Of a stretch of 64,000 nucleotides of DNA, positions 21,127-33,176 are shown piece after piece (positions within the stretch are counted from its first letter, which is position 1; every line of letters begins with the position of its first letter). The translations under genes were made by a program, and so were the position numbers. The DNA is from Ischnura elegans. Lineage: Eukaryota > Arthropoda > Insecta > Odonata > Coenagrionidae. The stretch is from positions 74,907,907-74,971,906 of the forward strand of contig NC_060249.1 of assembly GCF_921293095.1 (NCBI RefSeq), read 5' to 3'. The notes beneath the pieces were generated by a model that was not told the origin of the DNA, did no database searches, and saw only the letters and a list, made by a program, of their open reading frames with translations.

Positions 21127-21362
21127 AACGCCGTAATACAAGGGGCACGTAATTGCACAATCTGACGTGTGTACGAGGGTGCACTCAAAATTGTGTCATG
21201 TAAAGCGGTGAATCGCTAGAACGCATGCGAAAATGCATGGACTTGAGATGGAAAAAAGCCCCTATTCGAATTTCGTTCGTTCATTCGCGCAATTGCACAC
21301 CATAGTGAGAAATTAATGCAGTTATAACCTGCGCAATTATATGCCCCGTGTAAAACGGCCTT
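21127..21362. mobile_element. MITE family A, copy 2 (236 bp)
   Basis: Same length as copy 1 at 2919-3154, with the same interior order (GTGCACTCAAAATTGTG, GCGGTGAATCGCTAGAAC, CATTCGCGCAATTGCAC). The right terminus GTGTAAAACGGCCTT is intact; the left terminus (AACGCCGTAATACAAGG) is mutated. Confidence 0.85.
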
Positions 21363-23630
21363 TATGCAAGATTTTGACCCACCTCTGCCTGCCTAGGCTC
21401 CATATGAAGTCCTTGTGAGTTTTTTTTATCCTCCTCCTTCGAGAAGGTTGTAACTTGAAGGTTTTGACAAGGTGTAGCACGTGGGAGAAAGAGAATGGGT
21501 GGTCCGGAGAGGAGGAAAAAAGGTTGTTACGAGCATAATTTCGAGATACCTCCACGGGCATGTTCAAATTATTTGGTGATTCTCTTGGCGCCGTCCTGAG
21601 CTCACAGGTCGGTGGAGCGGAATGGAGCAAGGCATTATGCCACTCCGTCGGTTGATTCAGCCAGTATTCAAATTTTCCTTGACGGTCGCCATAAACCTTA
21701 AAGGTATTCTCGTCGCCCTCCTAGGAGAGTGCGGAGAGGAGGTCGGGAAAAGCAGACAGTCGAAGGAGCCCGGTTGATTTTATTTACGTCGCCAGGTTTG
21801 CCATAAAAATGGACGTGATGGGACTGACAAAAAAATTCGTCTTTTCAAGAATACGCAATATTAAATACGCAGATGGCAGAGGTCCGACTCATGAATAAGG
21901 ATGAGTAGACAGTAGCCGGTCATGGCATAAAAGCGGAAGAATAGGCCATCGCGTAACAATGATACCTTTTGGAGCACAGGTTTCCGATTTCTTTGAATGC
22001 GGAGAAGAAATCGATTTCTCATCGCGGGAAAAGACCGCCACGATAGGGGGACAATGCAATCAATGGCTAAAGGCTATGAAAACAAAGTACGTAAAGATCT
22101 TTATCTCTTCGGACTTCATAAAAAAACATTGCATCATTCGCTTTTCAGATGTAAATCTCTTTATAGTAAACTTAAGATTAGGTATAAGGGCCCATAAAGT
22201 TTGTCAACAGATAAAGGAAATCGGCCATTAACGGTACTAAAGAGTCGATTTGCAGCGCTCGCGCTTCAGAAATGTTTACATTCTCATTTTGAGTTCTGAA
22301 CGCACGAACGGAAATAACAAAAGCTCAGTTTTTAATGCATCGAACTCAAAGTTTATACTCGCCGTTACAAGGGGTCGTAATCAACCGAAGTGGTAACTTT
22401 TACTCTCGTCGTAAATTGGAGACGAAGAAAAATTGAACGCGGGTTGATATTGGGGTTTTAAGCTTTCTTCTCTTAGCTCCGTGATTTGCTTCCGGCTGGA
22501 CTCGATGGTATCGTACTCTAACTTAGGGCAGAATGGTATCCTCCTAATTTTCAGCTGGGCTCTTGTACGGGTTAAACAAAAAACCAAATCGTAAAGTTGT
22601 TATATGAGTGAATTAGCAACTATGATATTCCCCTAAACTTATTTACTCAAACGTTTAAGGGCTCATTACTACCGCGCGACTGATGATTTTTTGTCAAAAA
22701 TTTATCAGTTAAAACTTCGGCTATCATCTGTAAATTTTGAGTAGGGTACGTAGATTAGACTCAAGTCTTTATTTGGCAATATCCCAAATTTGAATATTTT
22801 ACCTCTATATTGAGTCTGAATATCTTGAGACAGCCCAACCTTCCCAGTGTAAGTTGGTGCTGGGAAAGGAATTAACCTGAATGCGTGGAATTCGTACAGT
22901 TGTGGTTTAATTATGGTCGAAATCAACCCTAATCTATCTTAAACACACTTTGGAATGAAACACAGTCTGTGAAGGTGATGATTTACGCGTTAGCACCAGT
23001 TCCAGCACCAGAGTATATTCCACCGGAAGATAATGCTAATTGTCCCTTAAACGTTATTGGTATATAAATATAGGTTCAGGGATGCAGCCAATATACTCTA
23101 CTTAATTCCGATCATTAAAGAATGAAAAGAAACAACTCAGCCACCGTGATAACATCACAAGCTCCACTGTTGATTTTCATTCCGTGACATGACCTGTAAA
23201 TTCCACAACGTGCAAAAGCTCGCGAAATATTGAAGACATGTTAGAAATTCCCAGCATGCGCCTGGAACAATAAGAGGAAGGGCCCGCTGCGAATTACGGC
23301 TCATGACGACATTGCCTCGCTAAAGGAGACGTTCCATTGTGGACCCTGAATTATTTCTCCCAAAAAAAAAGAACCCGCATTAAATCCACGGCAATAACTT
23401 TCAACCCTCGGGGTGAGGTTGAAAAAAAAAAAACAAGAGAGTTACGAAGTTGCGGCGGCGCACGTGCTTGCTTTCATGGCAGTCCGTGGCGCCCTCCCTC
23501 GAGAGAGTAAAAAAAGATGCTGCTTAATCGTCTTCCTCAATCATAGGAGGCGTTGACCCGGCGGTATAGCGTCTCTCGGCCGACAAGTTTGGGAGTGGAG
23601 CCGCATCTAGGAATGACTCTGGTGGAAAAG
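21363..23630. other. Non-coding stretch
   Basis: Several modest open frames on both strands without recognisable domains. A CpG-rich region at 23440-23640 leads into the duplicated block described next. No RNA gene or TIR element recognised. Confidence 0.35.
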
Positions 23631-23633
23631 CTC

Positions 23634-23935
23634 GCCTACGCGATTGTAGAGTGCAACCTAGGCGCAGACAACACCTCCGTCCGCCTCGGAAGAGCGTCAC
23701 GGAATCCAGCGTACGAATCATTTTTCTTTTCGGCGCACTAACCCTTTGCTATGGTATCTCTCGTGCGCATCTTGGTTTGTTTTTTTTCTCACGGCGCATT
23801 CTGAATGAAAACCCCACCTACCTGCTCAGTGAGTTTTTTTTTTCTGTTTTTATTAGTTTAGAGCACTGAACTTTATTCTCTTTTTCACAAGTGGCGTAGC
23901 TATAGCGGGGGTGTGGTTCTTAAGAAGACTCATCA
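23634..23935. repeat. Direct duplication, copy 1
   Basis: About 300 bp starting near CTACGCGATTGTAGAGTGC and ending near GTGTGGTTCTTAAGAAGAC. It aligns end to end with 24363-24650. The strongest shared blocks are GGTATCTCTCGTGCGCATCT, CACGGCGC and AAGTGGCGTAG. It has no clear TIR. It may be a transposon whose end carries the AGTGGCGTAG motif, or a local tandem duplication. Confidence 0.75.
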
Positions 23936-24362
23936 CTCAAGAGGTCAAATTTTGTATTGATTTGTCAAAGTACTACTTCTTTAAAACCATTCCGGCCTCG
24001 ATAGAGGTGAGGTGTTCAGTGTACGGGTTATATTTACTTGAGCAGAATACACTTGGCTGCCAAACCGAAGGTCGCGGCGTCAAGTCTCGCATGGAAGTGG
24101 GCATTTTTAAATTTGTTGTCCAAATATGTTACAATGACCTTAACTGTGGGGAACTGTGATAGTTAAAAAACATTTTTGTTATTATTTATATTAATTAGAT
24201 TTTTCATTATTCATAGCGGCAGCCCATGTCAATTATTATGATCTGAAGTATGAAAATTTTACGTCTGTTATAGTAATTCGGTTAAACTGTCATGATAAAG
24301 ACAAAGGTGATTCCTAATAAAAGTTTCCAGTAGGTGTACACTTGAGATGAAACCGCAATTTT
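23936..24362. other. Spacer between the two duplicated blocks
   Basis: AT-rich; no feature recognised. Its left part may be a continuation of the repeat. Confidence 0.35.
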
Positions 24363-24650
24363 TTTACTACGCGATAGTCGAGTGCGACCATTGCGGAGGA
24401 CGACACCTCAGAGAAGCGTCAAGGAATCGAGCGTACGAATATTTTTTTTTCGGCCCCACCCCTTTGCTGCATGGTATCTCTCGTGCGCATCTTCCTTTCT
24501 TACTTTCACGGCGCGTTCTGAATGGAAACCCCACCTTCCTGTTCACTGAGTTTTTATTTCTGTTTTTAGCAGTTGAGAGCATTGAGCTTTATCTTTTATT
24601 TCAAAAGTGGCGTAGTTAGGCCGGGGGCGTGGTTATTAAGAGGACGCATC
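24363..24650. repeat. Direct duplication, copy 2
   Basis: Counterpart of 23634-23935, in the same orientation. It begins TACTACGCGATAGTCGAGTG and ends GGGGGCGTGGTTATTAAGAGG. Identity by eye is about 80% with small indels, so the duplication is not recent. Confidence 0.75.
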
Positions 24651-25459
24651 AGAGGAGCTTAAGAGCTCGCGCTCGAAAGGTTACGTTCTATCTCGATTTG
24701 ATGAAGTATTTATTACTTAAAACTCAAGAAATCTCCCAGAATTTTTTAGTGGAAATAGGGGTTGATCAATCATTAATCGTCTGACGTCAAACATTAAGAG
24801 TTTGTCTCATTACAAGTACGACGGAGAATTTTCTTATCAAAAGTCGGTTTTGCTTGACCATAGTGGACTATATTTTATTACCCCTGAAGATTTCTATATT
24901 ATGGCGCAATTTCATTAAATTGTTTCGTCAAGGAATGAAAGAATAAAGATGAAATACGGCTGGTCAAGGGGAAGTGATATTAATTCTGATTACGGAATGC
25001 AATATACATGAAAGAAGGATATTCATGTTTTCAAGAAAACCTTATCTTTAAATTATTTATCTTGTAGCCAAATATTTGTTAAGCGTGACGTATTGTTTTA
25101 TAGTTTGTTTCATCTTTGCTCCATCCATTCGGTTTCTTTCATCATTCACACGTTGCCTTTACACTGTACGATAATCTGGAAGAGCCATTAATAAACCCTT
25201 TTTCTTCAGACAAAAATATAGTGTTTCCTAAATATAGTATTTATTGCCGATACCTCTTACGCTGAGGCTAGATCGAGGAGTATATTAAGATTATTAAATT
25301 TTTAAGAATATAATGAAACAAACGTTAAAATAACTATATTCAAGTTATGTAATAGTACGCCTGATATTTTTGGTATACACAATCTTATTTTTATGAATAA
25401 ACTTCAACTGGTGTGATGTAAACAAGACAAAATGATCTCTTTCGAAATGCCCCTAAACG
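24651..25459. other. AT-rich spacer
   Basis: Nothing recognised. Confidence 0.4.
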
Positions 25460-25718
25460 CAGTGGCGGATACAGATGGGGGGCGCAGGGGGCGCGCGCCC
25501 CCCCCTTGCGGGTCCGCCTTTATTGCCGAACATTGCAAAACCACAATTGTAACTTTTTATATCATAAGATGGCATTGTGTTTTACATGTTTATAATCACT
25601 TTAAATAAAATTTTCATATACTTTGCCTGTGACTTGATCATCTTTTATTACGATAAAAGTAAAGACAACTCAAGATATGTTGCGCCCCCCCCTTGAGTTT
25701 TTTCTGTATCCGCCCCTG
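25460..25718. mobile_element. hAT-type MITE, 8-bp TSD
   Basis: The 259-bp element begins CAGTGGCGGATACAGATGGG and ends CTGTATCCGCCCCTG, an inverted repeat of about 15 bp with one mismatch. It is flanked by perfect CCTAAACG duplications (25452-25459 and 25719-25726). G-rich and C-rich tracts lie just inside both ends. Confidence 0.92.
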
Positions 25719-26297
25719 CCTAAACGTCAGAGTCGTTTCCTGGTTATGCCACTGCTTTACTACAAGAATGCTGTTTTTTATGATTTCCCGTGTAGTTGAC
25801 GTTCCCTATGGGTATACTTATATTTTTATATAAAGAGGTCTTTAATGTCACTATTAACGTGAATAGCCCGGCTGGTATAAAAAACGCCTATCTGTGAAAA
25901 GGAGACGATGACTTTCAAACGTAATGAGGGACAACTTTACTTTGAATAAGCTATTTAGTTATATTTTATGATAAAACCGTGGAATTAAATAAGACATGTA
26001 TGCAGTTGCGGTAGGGTGTGGACTATATTTATACAATGTTTTATTTTTAAATGAACGTTCAAGTAAATACAATTAATATATCCATTGTATAAGTGACCGG
26101 CCAGAAAATATTTTCCAGCTGATTCCTAAAATGTCTAGCAGATTTGAATAAATCATGGAGTAAATGTTCGGAATGTCGGTAAATGTTGAGTTTAAAATGT
26201 TCAGCGATAACCGATAAGTATCGTGTAAAATGAATGCATAACAGAAAGGATACAGAGTTTGCTACTTAGAGTAGGTACGTATGGTTTCTTTCAGAAT
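25719..26297. other. AT-rich spacer
   Basis: Nothing recognised. Confidence 0.4.
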
Positions 26298-26440
26298 ATC
26301 TAAATCTACTTACATGCTACCCCACAAGCCGCATAAATACTCGTTTGCCAAGGGGTGTTAGGACACCAACCGTCCACATATAAAAGCAAATGCCCAAACA
26401 AGATTACGACTAGCATTTATTGAAACCTTTGCCGACCTTT
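26298..26440 (+). repeat. Dispersed arthropod repeat (CAAGCC...GGGTGTTAGGACACC type)
   Basis: Contains CTACCCCACAAGCCGCATAA and CCAAGGGGTGTTAGGACACC. Related segments occur at 59715-59850 and, more loosely, at 54890-54960. The block resembles the CCCGCAAGCCACC...GTGGCGGAGGGTACC repeat common in insect genomes, probably the 3' end of a non-LTR element. Borders are approximate. Confidence 0.55.
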
Positions 26441-27308
26441 TTGGTTCGTTAGGTTTGGTTCGTTTTGCAGAGGATGTTATGTTAAAAAATGAGTCTCATG
26501 GACGTATCAAGAGGAGGGTTTGAAGGTTGTCACTTACCCATAGTTAGTAACATTTAGAACGTTTTGAGAACTTGGACATGGAAAAAGCAATATCCAAGGG
26601 AATTTTAAGACTAAGAAAACCTTCCAAAGGTCATTTTATGATATTTAATTTTCAAAATCTCCAGACCCTCTGGTTTTCAATGGGGGTAAAGACACTTCAG
26701 ACGCCTTCAGACGCTTGTGGGGCACGCCTAGACGCCTAGGGTATCCATTGTAATTTCCTACGTTATAAACGCACTAATTCACTTCGTGTTTCAGCATTTA
26801 ATCCTCCTCATCTGTAGGAGATTCAGTCTCTTCAGATGTGTGAATCAATTCCGTGGAGAATTGAGATAGACAATGGAAATCGTCGTTAGGCCGTCGTCAA
26901 CGAAGCCGACGAGGAAGTGCAAGGGCACCTTTTTTCGTTGGTAAATAAAATGCATCATTTGACGCTCAGGCGAATCCACAGCTTGAGAATCCTCAGCCCC
27001 TCCCCTCTGTCACTTCGGGATCCTTTCGGCGCGCCGAGAGGCCTATTCTTAGAGGGAATTTCACCCGTCATCGAGGCAGACACATCTTCCGCGAGGAATA
27101 CCTAATTGATGGCGCCACGCCTCACGTCGCGGGCCAAAGACGCCTCTCCAGGCCACTCCCACCACCGAAAAAACTCCCTTCACGCCCCCACTCCCGTTTT
27201 CTACCCTGCACCGGGCCTTGCAGAAACAGTGTATCTTTCAAATTAATCTAAAGTCTAATATTCCTTAGAGCATCTGGCTGTATAAAGGTTTTTCATAGTA
27301 CTCCTATC
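26441..27308. other. Spacer with a CpG-rich patch
   Basis: The patch at 26860-27210 is CpG-rich (GATCCTTTCGGCGCGCCGAG, CACGTCGCGGGCC). At 26700-26745 the unit AGACGCCT or AGACGCTT recurs. No exon recognised. Confidence 0.35.
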
Positions 27309-27450
27309 CAGTGGCGGATCCAGGATAGGGACAAGGGGGGCTAAGTGATGGTCGGAAAAATTACTATTCTATCTAGTGTAAATTGGACACCCGGGGGGGG
27401 GGGGGGGGGGGGGCTTTAGTCCCCTTAGCCCCCCCATCGATCCACCACTG
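27309..27450. mobile_element. hAT-type MITE, short (142 bp), 8-bp TSD, 21-base G tract
   Basis: Begins CAGTGGCGGATCCAGG and ends ATCGATCCACCACTG, with perfect CTCCTATC duplications (27301-27308 and 27451-27458). A G-run of 21 lies at 27393-27413 and a CCCCCCC tract near 27430. Confidence 0.92.
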
Positions 27451-28546
27451 CTCCTATCCAAAGTTTAGCATACTGCAGCCTTTGATATCTCCCTTTTCTC
27501 AGGCGGTGTCTTCATGCTTAAGGGCAGTAAGCCAAATTACGTTGAAGAATGAATTTCACATTCATAAAGAAATTATGAGCAATGATAACTTCCCTCTTCT
27601 CCTTGTTGGGAAATTACCATTAATATGCATTTCATTGAGGACAAGTTCCCTCAGTTCGTCTATGTTATTTTTCCATGTGCTCTCTTTTATTATTCCTATC
27701 ACTAAAAAAATGAAATAGCTAAACAGCTCAGCTGGAGGTTTGAGGATGGACCTTATTAAGATTCTGCTGTCGACGCCAATGGGTGGAGTTAATTCTAGAG
27801 CTCGGATTGCCATTGTAGTCTGTACGGCAGATCCGACAATGTCATTGATATTACACGGAGGCACTTAGGAACAGTTTTGACAACGGGCATTAACGTGCTG
27901 GAGAGATGGAATTCGAAGCAATATACATGCGGAAGGCGCAAGTTTCTCCCCCTTAAAGCATTCTTCGGTCAAGTAAGCTATACATACGCTGCCAGAGTTA
28001 GAAATTAAACTTTTACTAAGATGTGGAGGATGTCGTCAGAGCGTATTTTAAATTTGATGAACGCTTAGCGTGACATGTTGGGCATCATATCACCAAGTGA
28101 CATTTAAAGTCCTCGGTCATCTATTTTAAAACACATTAGAAAACCACATCCGACACGTTCAAATATCTTTAGATATATCATTAATTATTTTCTAGTTGTC
28201 TCTATATCGTTGAGAAAGAAGCCATTGTCTTCGAAAGCTCCGAATATTTAAAAATATTTCTTGTGCAAGTGTTTTATTTAATAAGTAGTGAGAGACTTAA
28301 GTGCTAGTGACTTGGTGTTTTATTATTATGTGCTACACGCATCATGGATATGCACAGTGCATAAATATTTCACTTAGTTTACGTGACAAATGGGATATTC
28401 GCTCTGCTCGAAAAATTTTGCCTTAATGAAATTTTTGAAATGATCGTGACCATGATGACATGGCAACTCCAAAAATTATTTTCGAAAACTCTAACTTATG
28501 ATAATGATTTTTGAAAGAAGTGAATCAATAACATATGAGGGCGTGA
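27451..28546. other. Non-coding stretch
   Basis: No gene recognised. A 100-codon minus-strand open frame at 27864-27562 shows no domain. Confidence 0.35.
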
Positions 28547-28784
28547 GAAGCCAAGGGGTACAAGTGATGTTTTTCGTAACAGAGCTAGGTCAAGTTCATT
28601 GTTAGAAGATGTACGCAAAAGCTTGGTTGCCAAGGGATACAAGTGAGTCTCAGTTCTGTGCTGACATCGAGTGGAAAATGAAATGCACTACCAAATATCT
28701 AATTGATCTCGTTTGTTTTCTTTACCTAATTTCTGTACCTAGCTCTGTTCGGAAAAAAGAAATCACTTGTACCCCTTAGCTTCC
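28547..28784. mobile_element. Inverted-repeat element (foldback/MITE-like), 238 bp
   Basis: The left arm GAAGCCAAGGGGTACAAGTG continues through TTTTTCGTAACAGAGCTAGG. The right arm is its near-complement (CTAGCTCTGTTCGG, CACTTGTACCCCTTAGCTTC). Arms are about 45 bp. A third copy of the tip (GTTGCCAAGGGATACAAGTG) lies inside at about 28625-28645. No ORF. Confidence 0.7.
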
Positions 28785-28885
28785 AACCTACTCAAATATT
28801 TTCCGCAAAAAGTCTTACACCCCGGTTTTTCGCATCAATGTGAGAGGTTGGCACGCAGAAACATCGTTAGAGCTAGTAAGCTATT

Positions 28886-28951
28886 AAGTGATAGAGCTTT
28901 CAAAGGAGCTAGGAGTGTAGTAAGGAGCTAGTAAGTGATAGAGCTTTCAAA
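28886..28951. repeat. Short tandem duplication
   Basis: The 19-bp unit AAGTGATAGAGCTTTCAAA occurs at 28886-28904 and 28933-28951, preceded each time by GAGCTAGTAAG with a small indel. Confidence 0.8.
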
Positions 28952-29354
28952 TATCACCATTTTACAATCACCGGAACACCTAGGTTCACAGATTGATCAG
29001 GATACTGAGGACGATTAGCCAGTTGGATAGCCGAAGTCCACGTGTGCTCGCTAACCGCTTGTCCTCTTACCGCAGGGACGTGACCAAGATCAGATCGCAC
29101 GAAACACACTTCTCTGATCGTCAGAAGGCCAGGCGATGCGCTTTTATGCGAAGGAAGGCTATGTTTTGTTTCTGAATGAATCGCCAACGAAATGCCAAAA
29201 GGTCAAGGGCAGTGTGGCAAGGTGATGGAATGCTGGAGAAAGAAATGCTAAGAAAAGAATGCAAGAGATCAGGCACAGATGCTACTGCTGCACTTTGATC
29301 AATGAAAGAGGCATCGTTGGAAACGCTCGGAAAATACATAAAATCAACCTAAAT
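28952..29354. other. Spacer, no gene recognised
   Basis: Short open frames on both strands at 28954-29339 show no domain. Confidence 0.35.
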
Positions 29355-29546
29355 CAGTGGTTCGCAACCCGTAGAAAACTTATAATTTTTTAAGAACTAT
29401 ATTAATTTAATTTAGAATTAAATTTCTGCGATCTCAATCACTGAACATCGATTCCATCCGATTTTATGGTAATCTTTTTTATTTATCGTGTAGGCCATTG
29501 TCTAGGGTCTGCTAACTGACCACGGACCATCGGTTAACAACCACTG
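29355..29546. mobile_element. hAT-type MITE (CAGTGGTT...AACCACTG)
   Basis: The 192-bp element has ends CAGTGGTTCGCAACC and CGGTTAACAACCACTG. The GGTCCGTGG-type block just inside the right end is typical of Charlie-like hAT MITEs. The flanks ACCTAAAT (left) and CTCTAAAA (right) are only weakly alike, so the TSD has decayed. Unlike the others it has no G tract. Confidence 0.8.
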
Positions 29547-30357
29547 CTCTAAAATGATGCATTTTTCATAAATAAATATTCCCTTTTTGAATGTAGAATT
29601 TACCAAGTGATCGAATATATTATTAGATTGCATAGTCATTCTAAGCTGTGCCGAATTTTAAAAAGATGCTGAAATTTTATATTCATTGCATTTTTTATAA
29701 ATGAGGTTATCTTTGATCAGATGGTTGAGATCAAGTCATTAAATTTAGATAGGTGAGAGGGTGAGATTTATAGTTGGCAGGTATCAACATTTTCAGCTGT
29801 TATTGGACTTAAATGCGAAGGGAAAAGAAAAATGGCGTTGGTATTAACGAAGGATTTATTTCATATCGTATGAAAGTTATCACGCGTCCCATGAAATTTA
29901 ATCCCACTGTTAGGATCAAGAATGTTTGGCATGCTATGCAAACGAAAGTTTCACTGGATTTGAGGCCGCAAATTGCGTCTCTGAATCAATCTACCAAATC
30001 ATTAGCTGGTATCACTTTGTTGAAAGCCACAGAAAACCACAAATAAGATGCTAACGAAAGGTTGCTCATTCACTTATGTAAGAATAAAATATTGAGTAGC
30101 AAATTAGATCGGCATTATAAACAGTTACTCACTCCACAAATTCCAAAAACTTAGCAAAGTGTCATTAATAGTTTCAAATCACCAAAACGTGTATCAGACA
30201 TGCGACGTGTGGGAATCGAAGCTCTTAGTGGGTTTGTACTTGCTCTTCTCCCGATTGATAATAACCTCCACAATCAGAAAATGAGTTCGGAGATATTTCT
30301 CCTTACAAATTAAAATTGAACTTGGATATTCTTTCTATGGGCACATTCACCTGAAGT
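29547..30357. other. AT-rich spacer
   Basis: No feature recognised. A 77-codon open frame (29813-30046, plus) has no recognisable domain. Confidence 0.35.
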
Positions 30358-30623
30358 CAGGGATGCCGACTTACAAAAAATATTGGGGGGGGGGGGGGGC
30401 AAACTGGTAATTTGCCCCTGGAAATTTTATAAGTCGTGAGTTTTAAGTTTTTTAAGCATTTTAGAATAGTCATATGATCAACATTAGAACCCTGATAACT
30501 CGAATCTCGATATCTGGACACACCGGAGAAAATCCACAAGCCTGACACATTTTTTCCCCACACCCATAACGAATATTTGAGGGGGCTCGGGCCCCCTCAG
30601 GCCCCATGGAGTCGGCGCCACTT
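30358..30623. mobile_element. hAT-type MITE (family 3), 8-bp TSD, 15-base G tract
   Basis: The 266-bp element begins CAGGGATGCCGACTTAC and ends GGAGTCGGCGCCACTT, between perfect CCTGAAGT duplications (30350-30357 and 30624-30631). A G-run lies at 30385-30399. GGGGGCTCGGGCCCCCTCAG near the right end is shared exactly with the copy at 42318-42671. Confidence 0.92.
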
Positions 30624-32070
30624 CCTGAAGTAGCGATTCAGATATTTAAAATTGCTGCACAAAAGTGTACATGCCGCAAATTATATTTACGTTAAATACT
30701 TGCTTGGTTAAATAGCTCCGTCCAACTTAGCAATAATAAGTTTGCATACACTTTTCTTAATATATTCTCATTTCAGCTGGCAACTACAATATATTCTTTC
30801 GCAAGAGTTGATTTTCAACAAAGTAATTAGCGTTATTTAATTTTAGGTTATTTTATTGGAAGATTTTTAGCTTTTATTTGGTTATAATAATATTTTCTCG
30901 CAGAAATGCTCATCGTAGATGCAATGAGCCTTGTTATTGTTGCCAACTTTAGAGAGGCATAAGAATTATCATTGTCGCGTCCGAGTGATATATCGCGATC
31001 TTCAAGGATAACAGCAGAATTACGAGATTTCATTTAAGCATTTGTATCCGAGTGATATCTGGCTAGCGTAGGTGTGGAAAGAATTTGCTCCTCAGTAGTG
31101 CCTGCAATCTTAGTCGGAGATGACGTCAGCCCTGCGTTTACCTAAAGTTATACCCACAATCCTGGAAAAAATAAAGGTATTTCGAACCCTGAGCTAGATC
31201 ATTTTTCATAGAAACTGATTTGAACTAATTCTCGTTGGAGAAGCAGTTTCACACTTCTACGCATGTATAGACTTATTTATGTTGATAATTTTTTGAGGTG
31301 GTTATGTTCAGGTGATTCATTTAACAGCGAGGAATTTTAAATAGATGACAGATTTTCTCAAGGGAGAAAAATAAAAAAAAATCGTTCAAAAATGGCATGT
31401 AACCTCTAAAAATCACCTCTCAAGCTCTCAAACGGCTTTGCTTTACACCAACACATTTTTAGGGTTTTCATTTACGATTGATGTCGATATAATTTGGGTA
31501 TGATTTCTTAACTAGTATTTGACTAATAGTAAAGGAACAGTCCATCATTGGTATCATATATGCTTCTTGAGATTAATAAAATTTCATCTTCTCTGCAGGC
31601 ACATTTACGGACTGCATTAGTTGAATGGGTTAGTAGCTTTTAATACGCGGTAATGGTACCGGTCCCAATTCATTCAAATTAACCGTAATGCGCAGCTCAT
31701 GCTTACAATGTATTTTATCCTCTCGGAAAGCCTTCGGTTGGAAATATGCAGACCCAACTGCTCACCCAAGTCATGGAGATACGATAGAGGAGAAAGATTT
31801 CGATCCCGTCTGCTCCCATTCCGCCCCCTCCTCATCACGAGGGGATTACGAGGGGTAAAGTGGACGGCTGGGAGGCACCCTCATCAACCTCCCCTGATGC
31901 TCCTTCCAAGCGAGAGGAGACGATGGGTCAGAAGAACCCCTTGGCCGCAAAGGAGGATAGGGTGAGGGGCAAGGAAACCGTCGCAGGGTAGGCTTACTGA
32001 AGGAAAGGGTTGGGTGCGGTTGAAGGGAGGCAGTCAACATCTTTTCGCCGAGAAGAAAAGTGTCTGTGTG
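30624..32070. other. Non-coding stretch with a GC-rich patch at 31780-32040
   Basis: The GC-rich patch is purine-biased (AGCGAGAGGAGACGATGGG) and open on both strands without recognisable domains. The rest is AT-rich. Confidence 0.35.
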
Positions 32071-32970
32071 GCGACCGTTTTACACGGGGCACGCACTTGC
32101 ACAATCTGATGTGTGTACGAAGGCGCAATCAAAATTGCGTCGTGTGAAGCAGTGAATTGCTAGAACACATGCGAGAATTCGTCGACGTGAGATGGCAAAA
32201 TTGCCCCTGTTCTATTTTCGTTCATGCATTCGCGCAATAGGGTAGTTTCCTTCATCAAAGAAAACGAAATGCATTGATTGCTATTCGTTACCCATCATTA
32301 GGGTTTTCATAATATACAAATTATTTGGTTTTAGAAATCCCAGTTTAAACGAATGGCAATGGTCAATTTTAACCTCATTTGAAAAAGGTCAGATTGGCGC
32401 CCATGCGATTCCACTCCACGTGATGTCACAGGGACCTAGTTTATACACGAGAGGATAGGAGTTTTACATCGTCTGAGACTACCAATGCATGCATGAGTTT
32501 CAGAGCTCAGGGAAACATCTCTTAATAATCACTTATTAAAATTTTCTAAGGTCGGAAAGTTTCCTTGGTTTGATAAGGTAGTAATAATCCATATTTAAGC
32601 AAAGCGCTACCTGCTATCAGGGTACTCTGCTACCAGTTAGCAGCCTGCGTCGTATCAGCGCTAAAGGCTTGCCTCAAGGTCACCTCACAGGGCGGCAGCG
32701 GGAACCAGAACGACGTCACATGGACTTTTTCCATCATTCCTTCTTAGCCGTCGCGTTTTCGCGCGCTTGAAAATTTTCACTTTTCGTTTAGTCGCGAAAA
32801 ATATATATCGTCATTTGAAAATCTAAAAGCGTGAAATACATACTCCTTGAGTAGTAATATTTCGATTCAGGCAATAAAAAAATAATAGTAAACTACCGTA
32901 TTCAACGCCACAAAGAGAAATTGACGCAATTCTAACCTGCGCGATTCCGTTCCCCGTGTCAAACGGGCTT
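32071..32970. mobile_element. MITE family A, copy 3, split by MITE B
   Basis: The left part (32071-32239) holds the ACCGTTTTACACGGGGCACG terminus and the interior through CATTCGCGCAA. The right part (about 32899-32970) resumes with CAACGCCACAAAG and ends TCCCCGTGTCAAACGGGCTT. Family B occupies 32240-32898. Confidence 0.85.
32240..32898. mobile_element. MITE family B, copy 1 (659 bp), TA target
   Basis: Ends are GGGTAGTTTCC and GTAAACTACCG, flanked by TA (32238-32239, 32899-32900), as expected for Tc1/mariner-type elements. It is nested in family A copy 3, so B moved after A. The interior matches copy 2 (CGATTCCACTCCACGTGATG, GTCACAGGGACCTAGTTT). Confidence 0.85.
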
Positions 32971-33176
32971 GAGGAAACGGGAAGGCCATTTAAAATGGAT
33001 TGTAAAAGTTCAATTCAACAACTTGTTATTCCAAAGGCAGCAACAGATATGCAAAAAATGAAAATAGCAACACCTAAAGAGCCCGTTTAGGCTTACCCCT
33101 CTTCGAATAATACTGGAGATTCAGAGTGGCACGGGAGTGCTATCGTCCCGGCATTCACCTGAGGGCAACGGGAATA

